DNA of 64,000 nt from M3007 sp033764075 (GTDB lineage: Bacteria; Bacteroidota; Bacteroidia; Chitinophagales; Saprospiraceae): NCBI GenBank assembly GCA_033764075.1, contig JANRJH010000020.1, forward strand, positions 62,001 to 126,000, in the 5' to 3' direction. The stretch's first letter is position 1; every line of letters starts with the position of its first letter. The notes under the pieces are model-generated. The model had not been told where the DNA came from and ran no database searches. It saw only the letters and a list, made by a program, of their open reading frames with translations. The position numbers and the translations under genes were made by a program. This document shows positions 31,130 to 38,908 of this stretch, in pieces.

Positions 31130-32254
31130 ATGAATATCCAAGCTCAGCATGTTGAGGGTGGACGGGCTGCAACCAAGGAGTTACTCACGCTCGAACTCTT
31201 CACGCAAAACGATGATGAGAGACCGGTTTATGTGACCGGGTCTTTCAATAACTGGATGTGTAGGGACGAACGTTTCCAAATGCACAAGCTCTCCCCAGGC
31301 CACTATCAGTATCATTTTGAGCAAGACCTTTTGCCCACGGGCTCTTTTGAATACAAATACCTGAAAGGCGGCTGGGATGCAGAAGAACTGGACGACGACG
31401 GACTTCCACCCGGCAACAGGCGAATGGAGGTGCCGCGCGGAAGGGTACGCGATTTGGTTCCCCAGTGGAAAAAACACGCCGGCTGGTACAACGCCAGTTT
31501 TTATCCCGACATCCAGGTGTTGTCCACTCGATTCCACGTCCCCCAACTCCGCCGCCGCCGCCGGGTATCCGTTTTGCTGCCCTGGAATTACCACACGTCG
31601 GATAAAAAATTCCCTGTGTTGTATTTGCAGGACGGGCAGAACCTCTTTGAAGACAGTGCCCCCTTCGGCACCTGGGGGGTGGACAAGCAGCTGGCCCTGC
31701 TCGCCGAAAAAGGCCAGGGCGACTTTATCGTGGTCGCCATCGACCACGGCGGTAAGGAACGCATCAAGGAATACCTGCCGCACCCTACCCTGAAATGGGG
31801 CGATGCGCTCGGCCGCGAGTACGCCGAGTTCCTGCGCAACACGCTCAAACCGTACATCGACGCCAACTTCCGCACCCTGCCCGGCAGAGAGCATACCGGC
31901 ATTGGGGGGAGCAGCATGGGCGGGCTCATCAGCCTGTTCACGGGTATTCTGTTCCCGGATACGTACTCAAAATTCATGATCTTTTCTCCGTCCCTCTGGG
32001 CGGCCCCCGGCGTCATTGACAATACGGCCCGGCTGCTCGAACATGGGCATAACCGATTCTTCCTGTTCGTCGGCGAAAAGGAGCCCGGCATCATGGTCGA
32101 GCACGCCGAGCAACTGGGCGGGCACCTGTACCGCCACCCCGCCCACGGCAAATCTTTTTCGCTGCAGTACCTGAAAGAAAAAGACGCCGGGCACAACGAA
32201 GGCGCCTGGGGGCGCGCATTTCCGCAGGCGGCCTCCTGGCTGTATGCTCAATGA
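31130..32254 (+). CDS. Esterase-D-like alpha/beta hydrolase with an N-terminal glycogen-binding-like domain
   Basis: A 374-residue protein without an obvious signal peptide. Residues about 20-100 resemble a CBM48/AMPK-type glycan-binding module (VYVTGSFNNWM...YKYLKGG). Residues about 130-374 are a putative esterase of the Fes/esterase D type, with GGSSMGG giving nucleophile Ser262 and a likely catalytic His in KEKDAGHNEGAW near the end. The partner acid probably lies after FLFVGEKE. The pairing of an E-set or CBM48 module with this esterase is known from ferric-enterobactin and feruloyl esterases; the substrate here is unknown. Its 3' end overlaps the convergent methylase gene by 7 bases. Confidence 0.85.
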   Translation: MNIQAQHVEGGRAATKELLTLELFTQNDDERPVYVTGSFNNWMCRDERFQMHKLSPGHYQYHFEQDLLPTGSFEYKYLKGGWDAEELDDDGLPPGNRRMEVPRGRVRDLVPQWKKHAGWYNASFYPDIQVLSTRFHVPQLRRRRRVSVLLPWNYHTSDKKFPVLYLQDGQNLFEDSAPFGTWGVDKQLALLAEKGQGDFIVVAIDHGGKERIKEYLPHPTLKWGDALGREYAEFLRNTLKPYIDANFRTLPGREHTGIGGSSMGGLISLFTGILFPDTYSKFMIFSPSLWAAPGVIDNTARLLEHGHNRFFLFVGEKEPGIMVEHAEQLGGHLYRHPAHGKSFSLQYLKEKDAGHNEGAWGRAFPQAASWLYAQ

Positions 32255-32955
32255 CGACCCACCAGAAATACGGCGGGCCGGTTGTCCACCACCTGAATGC
32301 CGCTTTTTCGCCACTGTTCTACCGACTGGACGACAATGCGCCGGCTTGGGCCGGTGAGGTCCTGCGCGACCCCGAAATGCGTCTGGCCTTGCAGGGTTTC
32401 TTTGGCCACATCCAGCACCATGTGGCTCCGGTAGGGTGTTTCCATAAACAACTGGGTGGCGCCCGATTGGCGCATGGCCTGCTCCAGGCGTCGCAGGTCT
32501 TTGGCCAGTTCGGGCCTTTTGGGCGATAAATAGCCGTGAAAACAAAATTGCTGTCCGTTCATGCCGGAAGCCATCAGCGCCAGCAGTATCGACGAGGGGC
32601 CCACTAATGGCTCAACCGGCATGCCGACCCCATGGGCCCACGCCACCACCGCCGCACCCGGGTCGGCCACCCCGGGGCAACCGGCCTCCGACAGCAGGCC
32701 AACATCACGGCCTGCCGCCAACGCCGCCGTCAACACAGCCTCCGCCTCACCCAGGCCGCCCTCGCGCGGCAGTTCAACAAAAACCAACTCCTGCAGCGGC
32801 CGCAACGGCCCCGTCGCCTTGACGAAATGACGCGCCGTTTTGGCCCGCTCTACCACAAATACCTCCAGCCGCCGTACTACCTCCAGCACCTGCCCGGGTA
32901 AGGTGTGCAGGGCGTTGTCGGCGATGGGCGTGGGGATCAGGTAAAGCGTGGGCAT
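32248..32955 (-). CDS. RsmI-like tetrapyrrole-methylase-family SAM methyltransferase
   Basis: A 235-residue protein of the TP-methylase fold: YLIPTPIADNALHTLP at the start, LLSEAGCPGVADPGAAVV for SAM binding and VGPSSILLALMASG in the middle. It is close to RsmI, which 2'-O-methylates C1402 of 16S rRNA, but shorter and with a different N-terminus. Bacteroidota commonly carry such a second RsmI-type paralogue annotated only as SAM-dependent methyltransferase, so the substrate is left open. It is convergent with the esterase gene (7-base overlap) and divergent from the cyclase gene. Confidence 0.85.
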   Translation of the reverse strand: MPTLYLIPTPIADNALHTLPGQVLEVVRRLEVFVVERAKTARHFVKATGPLRPLQELVFVELPREGGLGEAEAVLTAALAAGRDVGLLSEAGCPGVADPGAAVVAWAHGVGMPVEPLVGPSSILLALMASGMNGQQFCFHGYLSPKRPELAKDLRRLEQAMRQSGATQLFMETPYRSHMVLDVAKETLQGQTHFGVAQDLTGPSRRIVVQSVEQWRKSGIQVVDNRPAVFLVGRH

Positions 32956-33027
32956 ACAGTTTGCGGATTTTTTTCAGCCGAAAAATACGCCCATATTTGT
33001 GTCTGTGCAAACAACAAACACCGCGTC

Positions 33028-33789
33028 ATGATCCTTCAACTGCAATGGAATGAAGTAGAATACCAGGCCGACCTGAGCCGGGGCGCCGATCTGAGCATTC
33101 CCCTGAAGGAGGGCGCCGCCGGCGTCAATTGCTTTTGGGCGCCTTTTGTGGAATATTGGCCGGTGGCGGCGGGCGATTTTGTGGGCAGTACCCGACAGGG
33201 TGGGGTGGTGAACTTTTTCAACCTCAAATGCAACCCACATGGCAACGGCACACACACAGAATGCGTCGGGCACATCGCCCGCGAGCCGTACCTGCTGAAC
33301 GACTGCCTGAAAACCTCCCTGCACCCCGCCTTGCTGGTCAGTGTTTTTCCGGAAAAGCAGGACGACGGTGACCGCGTGGTGACCCTGGCAGGGCTGCTGG
33401 CCGCCGTGCAGGGGGCCGCCGTGCCGCCCGCGCTCATCCTGCGCACCTTGCCCAACCACCCGGACAAACAGCGGATGCACTATTCGGGCACCAACCCCGT
33501 TTACCTCGACCCCGCCGCAGCTGCCTGGATGGCCGATCAGGGCGTGGAACACCTGCTGCTTGACCTGCCTTCGGTCGACCGGGAGGAGGACGGCGGCCTG
33601 CTCCTGGCCCACCGGGCTTTCTGGCGTTACCCGGAAGCGCCGCGGACGGAGTGCACCATTTCGGAACTCCTGTACATCCCCGACGGCGTGCCCGACGGTT
33701 TGTACCTGCTCGACATCCAGACGGCGCCGTTTGAGCTGGACGCCAGTCCTTCCCGGCCCGTGGTGTTTCCCCTGCACAAAAAGGTATAA
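33028..33789 (+). CDS. Cyclase-family hydrolase (kynurenine-formamidase-like)
   Basis: A 253-residue protein from the ATG at 33028. The metal-binding signature HGNGTHTE (His71, His76, Glu78) matches the HxGTHxD/E motif of the cyclase/KynB superfamily, whose members hydrolyse formamides or cyclic substrates with divalent metals. A segment near residue 150 (MHYSGTNPVYLDPAAAAWMADQG) and the downstream RAFWRYPEAPRTECTISELLY fit the family core. Tryptophan catabolism genes are not adjacent, so kynurenine is not assured as substrate. It is followed by a strong terminator. Confidence 0.82.
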   Translation: MILQLQWNEVEYQADLSRGADLSIPLKEGAAGVNCFWAPFVEYWPVAAGDFVGSTRQGGVVNFFNLKCNPHGNGTHTECVGHIAREPYLLNDCLKTSLHPALLVSVFPEKQDDGDRVVTLAGLLAAVQGAAVPPALILRTLPNHPDKQRMHYSGTNPVYLDPAAAAWMADQGVEHLLLDLPSVDREEDGGLLLAHRAFWRYPEAPRTECTISELLYIPDGVPDGLYLLDIQTAPFELDASPSRPVVFPLHKKV

Positions 33790-33793
33790 AAAA

Positions 33794-33831
33794 AACCCGC
33801 GTGGCAGGTCGCCACACGGGTTTTCTTTTTT
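33794..33831. terminator. Bidirectional rho-independent terminator
   Basis: AACCCGCGTGGC pairs with GCCACACGGGTT (one mismatch, 5-base loop, 33794-33822). An A run lies on the left and a T run on the right, so it can end both the cyclase gene and the convergent T9SS gene. Confidence 0.85.
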
Positions 33832-33845
33832 CAGCAGCAAAATGT

Positions 33846-35633
33846 TTATTCGGAAACAATGAATTGTTTGCCGGCGAAGTATTTGCCGTTCGTCATGTGC
33901 AGCCAGTACACACCGGGTGCCAGATCACCCAGTTGGATGGTGGCGTACTCCTGGATGTTGATGTTGTTGGCGTACACGCGAACACCCTGGCTGTTGAAGA
34001 TGTTCAGGACAACATCGCCGCCCAGGGACGGTTCGATGAGCTCGATGTTCAACACGTTTTTGGTCGGGTTGGGCGAGAGTTTCATGGACGTGCGCTTGAT
34101 GAGCTCAGGCGAACTGAGCGGGGCGCCGAACATGTATTCGCCTTCGTTTTTCACGGCGCGGAGGGTAATGCCGTACACGCCGGCTTTAACCTTGAAGTTT
34201 TTGCCGTCCTGGGTCGCGATACCGGAAGGTTCCTCCTGTGCGGTACCTTCGGTGGCGGCGCCCCAGTTGACGGACCAGTTGTCTTCGGCGCGGAACTTAC
34301 ACTCGTTTTCGTTCAGGGTGATGTTCGGGATGAACCAGAACATCTCGTCGTTGGGATCTTTGGTCATGTCTACGTCGGTATCCCAGGTGCCGATCGGCGT
34401 AGCCGGGCCGATGAGGCCTACGGTGGTGTAGATCACAAGCAGTTCGAAGCTGTAGGCGCCGGTGATCTGGTCGAACTCAATTTTATATTCGCCGGCGGGA
34501 ATCGGGATGGGTGCGCCGTCGAGTTCGGCTACGCCGGTGGGGAAGTCGCCGGCACTCCACAGGTCGTCGTCGGCCTTAAAGATCAGGTCGCCGTCTTTGA
34601 GCACCACGCGGGCCTTCCACAGACCTTCCTGGTTGGGGTCTTCGGTCATGGGCGTGGGGTTGTCGAACCCGCCGGGGTTGGCCGAGCCGATGATGCCCAT
34701 GGTCTGGTAGGGGCGGATGACCAGAAAGTCGTACTCGAGTTTTTTTACATCGATGCGCGCCTGGTAGCGACCGGCGGTGCCCACCGGAATGTTGTCGCCA
34801 TTGGGTACTGCGGTGCCCGAGGGGAAGGTGGTACCGCCCCAGTTGAACGTCCAGGCGCTGTCGGCGCGGAATTTCAGGCTGCCCACGGTCAGGTCTACGT
34901 TGCCTACCCAGAGGCTGGGGTTTTCGTCATCCTGCTTCAGGGGGGTGTCGTTGCTCCAGCCGCCGGCGGTGGCGTCGCCAATGACGCTGATGAGTTTGTA
35001 TTCCGGAATCAGGGTGAACGCGTAAACGCCGGTGAGCGTGTCGAAGTCGATGCGGTAGCGACCGGCGGAGGGGATGGGGATGTTTGGCCCATCCTGGGTG
35101 GCAGTGCCGGAGGGGAAGCCTGTGGCGCCCCAGTTTCTGGCCCAGTCGTCGTTAAAACGGAACTTGGCTTCTCCTTTTTTGAGGTTCAGCACGTGGTAGA
35201 ACTTGTTGGCGTCGAGGCTGTCCTGGAACAGGTTGGTGTCTTCGCCCCAGCCCTTCGGTGTGGCGTCGCCGATGACGCCAATGGGTGAGTTGACGGAGAA
35301 CTCGTAAGCGCCGGAGTTGGAGTTAAAGGTTACGGTGTAAGCAGCAGTCACCGGAACCGGAATGTCGGCGCCGCCCTGGGTGCCGGTGCCGAAGGGGAAA
35401 TCCGTGCTGCCCCAGTTAATGGTCCACGCGTCATCCGCGCGGAATTTGCAGGCGTTGCCGGCGGTGAGGTTGATGGTGATCGTCCAGGTGCTGTCGTTGA
35501 CCTTGGTCATGTCGGTATCTGAATCCCAGCCGGTGGGCGTTGCGCTACCGATGATGCCGATGGACGTAATCTGTGCAAATGCGTTGAACGCCAGCACACA
35601 GAATGCAAGTGAAAAAAGTAGGCGAAACTTCAT
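33846..35633 (-). CDS. Secreted SusE/SusF-like repeat protein with a T9SS sorting domain
   Basis: A 595-residue protein. After a signal peptide (ending AFNAFAQ) come five repeats of about 95 residues, each opening with a G-x-I-G-x-A-T/N-P/A-x-G-W/F motif (IGSATPTGW, IGDATPKGW, IGDATAGGW, IGSANPGGF, IGPATPIGTW). Each also contains CKFRADDAWTINWG-like and GxDIPVPxAxxYxVxF segments. This is the pattern of SusE/SusF starch-binding-type modules. Unlike classical SusE/F lipoproteins it lacks a lipobox and ends in a T9SS type A sorting domain (about 515-595, LSPNPTKNVLNIEL). It is divergent from susC and probably contributes glycan binding at the surface. Confidence 0.88.
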   Translation of the reverse strand: MKFRLLFSLAFCVLAFNAFAQITSIGIIGSATPTGWDSDTDMTKVNDSTWTITINLTAGNACKFRADDAWTINWGSTDFPFGTGTQGGADIPVPVTAAYTVTFNSNSGAYEFSVNSPIGVIGDATPKGWGEDTNLFQDSLDANKFYHVLNLKKGEAKFRFNDDWARNWGATGFPSGTATQDGPNIPIPSAGRYRIDFDTLTGVYAFTLIPEYKLISVIGDATAGGWSNDTPLKQDDENPSLWVGNVDLTVGSLKFRADSAWTFNWGGTTFPSGTAVPNGDNIPVGTAGRYQARIDVKKLEYDFLVIRPYQTMGIIGSANPGGFDNPTPMTEDPNQEGLWKARVVLKDGDLIFKADDDLWSAGDFPTGVAELDGAPIPIPAGEYKIEFDQITGAYSFELLVIYTTVGLIGPATPIGTWDTDVDMTKDPNDEMFWFIPNITLNENECKFRAEDNWSVNWGAATEGTAQEEPSGIATQDGKNFKVKAGVYGITLRAVKNEGEYMFGAPLSSPELIKRTSMKLSPNPTKNVLNIELIEPSLGGDVVLNIFNSQGVRVYANNINIQEYATIQLGDLAPGVYWLHMTNGKYFAGKQFIVSE

Positions 35634-35664
35634 TTTTGAAAAAAATTTTTTCGTTGGAAAGTAC

Positions 35665-35803
35665 GGTTAGTGTAACTTTGTCACAAAGTTAACTTGTTTT
35701 TAAATTTTGAAAGAACTTTGGGCGGAAAAATTTTCATGCCTAATCCTGTCAAAGTTGCTTTTTTTAATCCAAAAATCAAAATCAAATCCTTGGGTTAGTG
35801 TAA
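35665..35803. promoter_or_regulatory. Divergent promoter palindrome and repeated motif upstream of susC
   Basis: TAACTTTGtcaCAAAGTTA (35673-35691) is a perfect palindrome whose two halves are both TAnnTTTG -7 elements, one for each direction. GGTTAGTGTAA occurs at 35665-35675 and again at 35793-35803, each followed by a similar TG..ACAAAG stretch. Repeats this close to a PUL promoter may be regulator sites. The susC leader would be about 185 bases long. Confidence 0.6.
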
Positions 35804-35872
35804 AGATGCTACAAAGGAGTGGTTGCCATCTTCCTCTTTTTGTTCAAACTATTTAAACCCATTTCGCGTTAT

Positions 35873-38800
35873 ATGGAGTTTTTTACACCCAAACTTGTTC
35901 GGGCCCTTTTGCTGGGCCTTTTTTGGCTGGCGTTCTCCTTTTCAGCTGAGGCCCAGCGTACCGTCACGGGGCGCGTGACCGACGCCGAAACCGGCGAGCC
36001 CCTGATCGGGGCCACGGTGGTGGAAAAGGAAACCCCTTCCAACGGTACCATTGTGGACGTGAACGGAAATTTCCGGTTAAACGTTTCCGACAAGGCCACG
36101 GCGCTTCTGGTCACCTATTCGAGTTACGACAATGCCGAGGTCGGCATTGCAGGCGTTGACGCCGTTGAGGTGTCCATGACAGCCTCTACCCTCAGCGAGG
36201 TGGTGGTCATCGGTTATGGCACGGTGAAAAAAGAAGACGTGACCGGTTCGGTGCAAAAGGCCGGTACTGCCGTTTTTAACCGCGGCGCCATCACCGGACC
36301 TTCCGAACTGCTGGCCGGCAAGGTGGCGGGCGTGGTGGTCACCACCGACGGTTCGCCCGGCGGCGGCTCCCAGATCCGCGTGCGCGGCCTGTCGTCGCTC
36401 AACGCAACCAACGACCCGCTCATCGTGGTAGACGGTGTGCCGCTCGACAACACGGGCATCTCCGGCAGCCGTAACCCCCTGAACGTGGTCAACCCCAACG
36501 ACATCGAGTCGTTTACGGTGCTGAAAGACGCCTCTGCAGCCGCCATTTACGGCAACCGGGCCTCCGGCGGGGTAATCCTCATCACCACCAAAAAAGGCAA
36601 ACTCGGCAGGAAATTGCAGGTGGGCTACAGCGGCAACGTCTCCTGGGGGGTGCCCTCCGGTAAAATTGACGCCCTGAGCGCCGACGAGTTTCGCGCCATC
36701 ATGAACGAACGCTATGCCGGCGACCAGCCCACGCTGGACCTGATGGGCGACGCCAGCACCGACTGGCAGGACGAGATCTACCAGACGGCTCTCGGTACCG
36801 ACCACGCCCTAAACTTCGCCGGCGGGGTGGGCATCGTACCGTATCGCCTCTCCCTCGGATACACCTATAAAGAGGGGCTGCTCAAAACCGACGAGTTCAG
36901 CCGCTACTCCGCAGCCCTGAACCTCAACCCGGGTTTTTTTGACAATACCCTGCAGACAAATTTCAACTTCAAATACGCGTATTCCGACAACCACTTCGCC
37001 GACCGCGGCGCGATCGGCAATGCCCTGAGTTTCGACCCCACCCAATCGGTGCGCGCCGACACGTCGGACCGCTTCGGCGGGTACACCACCTGGATGCAAA
37101 ACAACGGTCGGCCTAACGGCCTGGCGCCCACCAACCCGGTGGCCCTGCTGAACCTGCGCGACGATAACTCGAACGTCGACCAGATCGTCACCAGCCTGAA
37201 CCTCGACTACCGACTGCCCTTCTTCCCCAACCTGCGCGCCAACCTCAACCTCGGCTACGAAGGCGCCAACGGTGAAGGCAACATCGTAGTGCCCGACTCG
37301 GCCGCTTTCGCCTATACCGTCGGCGGGGTAAACAACGTGTACACCCAAGAAAAAGACAATACCCTGCTGGAAACCTACCTGAACTACCGCAATACCTTCG
37401 GATTGCACGGCCTCGACGTGATGGCCGGCTACTCCTGGCAGCACTTTGAGTACAACAACTACTTCAAAAACTCCAACCTGGCGGGCGATACGGCCCAAAC
37501 GACCGAAGACCGCAGCCGGGCCGAATACTACCTGGTGTCGCTGTTTGGCCGCATCAATTACGACTACATGCAGAAGTACTTCCTGACGTTTTCGCTGCGC
37601 CGCGACGGCACCTCGCGCTTTGGGCCCGACTACCGCTACGGCGTTTTCCCCGCCGTCGCTGCCGGGGTAAAAGTGATCGACAACGACCGGAACAACTTCA
37701 ACTACCTCAAACTGCGGGGCGGATGGGGTGTTACCGGCCAACAGGAAACCGGCGGGTACTACGACTACCTGGCGCGTTACCAGCTCGGCCAGTTCAACGC
37801 GTCTTATCAGTTCGGCAACGAATTCGTTCAAACCTATCGCCCGAATGGCTACGTTTCCAACCTGAAATGGGAGGAAACCTCCTCCATCAACGTCGGCGCC
37901 GACTTCAGCATCATCCGCGACCGCATCAGCGGTACCGTGGATGTCTACCAGCGCCAGACCTCCGACCTCTTCGCTTTTGTGCCCTTCCCGGCACTGTCCA
38001 ACCTCACCAACTTCCTCACCACCAACATTGGTGAAATGGAATCCAAAGGCGTCGAGCTCGGACTGAACTTCACGCCCATTCGCAACGGAACCATTACCTG
38101 GGACATCTTCACCAACGTGGCCTACAACCGTTCCGAAATCACCAAGCTGCGCAACGATGCCGACTCCACCTTCCAGGGGGTTCAGGTCGGCGGCATCGCC
38201 GGCGGCGTAGGCTCCACCATCCAGATACACACGGTGGGCTACCAACCCTACATGTTCTACGTGTACGAGCAGTTGTATGACGAAAACGGAAACCTGCTGG
38301 AAGACCAGTTTGCAGACCGGAACGACGACGGCGAGGTGAACGATCAGGATCTTTACCGCTACAAAAACCCGGCGCCTTTCTATACGTTCGGCATTACCAA
38401 CAACTTCGGCATCGGCCGCTTCAACCTGTCTTTTGCCGGACGGGCCAACCTCGGCCAGTACGTGTACAACAACATCCAGACGGACATGGGCTACCTCAAC
38501 CGCCTGGTGCACCCCACCCGCTACCTGTCGAACATCAACCAGTCGGCTGTCGACCTGAACGTGGAGGAGCAGTCCAGCCTTACGTTCAGCGATGAGTTTG
38601 TAAAAAAGGCCGACTTCTTCCGCATGGATCACATTACCCTGGGATACGACCTGACCAGCCTGTTCAACCGCAACAGCACTTCGGCGGTAACGGCAACCGA
38701 CGGCACCGTGGCGCCGGACCGGCCCCGGCGGAGCCTGATCAGCTATTTTAATGTGTACGCCACCGTGCAAAATGCTTTTGTGATTACCAGCTACGACGGG

Positions 38801-38887
38801 CTGGACCCCGAAATCGCCAACGGTATCGACAACAACGTCTATCCCCGTCCGCGCACCTTCCTCGTGGGGGTAAACGTCAACTTCTAA
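35873..38887 (+). CDS. SusC/RagA-family TonB-dependent outer-membrane transporter
   Basis: A 1004-residue protein from the ATG at 35873, followed by a signal peptide ending FSAEAQ. Next come a carboxypeptidase-regulatory-like domain (about 25-105, TVTGRVTDAETGEPLIGATV) and a plug domain (about 110-225, SEVVVIGYGTVKKEDVTGSV, with IRVRGLSSLNATNDPL and LIVVDGVPLDN). A 22-strand barrel fills the rest, ending LVGVNVNF. SusC proteins import oligosaccharides across the outer membrane, with SusD as the lid. The susD gene follows after 21 bases. The GH53 and GH2-GH53 neighbours suggest galactan fragments as cargo. Confidence 0.95.
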   Translation: MEFFTPKLVRALLLGLFWLAFSFSAEAQRTVTGRVTDAETGEPLIGATVVEKETPSNGTIVDVNGNFRLNVSDKATALLVTYSSYDNAEVGIAGVDAVEVSMTASTLSEVVVIGYGTVKKEDVTGSVQKAGTAVFNRGAITGPSELLAGKVAGVVVTTDGSPGGGSQIRVRGLSSLNATNDPLIVVDGVPLDNTGISGSRNPLNVVNPNDIESFTVLKDASAAAIYGNRASGGVILITTKKGKLGRKLQVGYSGNVSWGVPSGKIDALSADEFRAIMNERYAGDQPTLDLMGDASTDWQDEIYQTALGTDHALNFAGGVGIVPYRLSLGYTYKEGLLKTDEFSRYSAALNLNPGFFDNTLQTNFNFKYAYSDNHFADRGAIGNALSFDPTQSVRADTSDRFGGYTTWMQNNGRPNGLAPTNPVALLNLRDDNSNVDQIVTSLNLDYRLPFFPNLRANLNLGYEGANGEGNIVVPDSAAFAYTVGGVNNVYTQEKDNTLLETYLNYRNTFGLHGLDVMAGYSWQHFEYNNYFKNSNLAGDTAQTTEDRSRAEYYLVSLFGRINYDYMQKYFLTFSLRRDGTSRFGPDYRYGVFPAVAAGVKVIDNDRNNFNYLKLRGGWGVTGQQETGGYYDYLARYQLGQFNASYQFGNEFVQTYRPNGYVSNLKWEETSSINVGADFSIIRDRISGTVDVYQRQTSDLFAFVPFPALSNLTNFLTTNIGEMESKGVELGLNFTPIRNGTITWDIFTNVAYNRSEITKLRNDADSTFQGVQVGGIAGGVGSTIQIHTVGYQPYMFYVYEQLYDENGNLLEDQFADRNDDGEVNDQDLYRYKNPAPFYTFGITNNFGIGRFNLSFAGRANLGQYVYNNIQTDMGYLNRLVHPTRYLSNINQSAVDLNVEEQSSLTFSDEFVKKADFFRMDHITLGYDLTSLFNRNSTSAVTATDGTVAPDRPRRSLISYFNVYATVQNAFVITSYDGLDPEIANGIDNNVYPRPRTFLVGVNVNF

Positions 38888-38908
38888 CACGATTCCAAAC
38901 ACAAACAC

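Noticed and set aside
36809..38908. A 699-codon open frame opposite susC
   Set aside because: Antisense shadow of a clear SusC gene; no signal peptide, no domain, biased composition.
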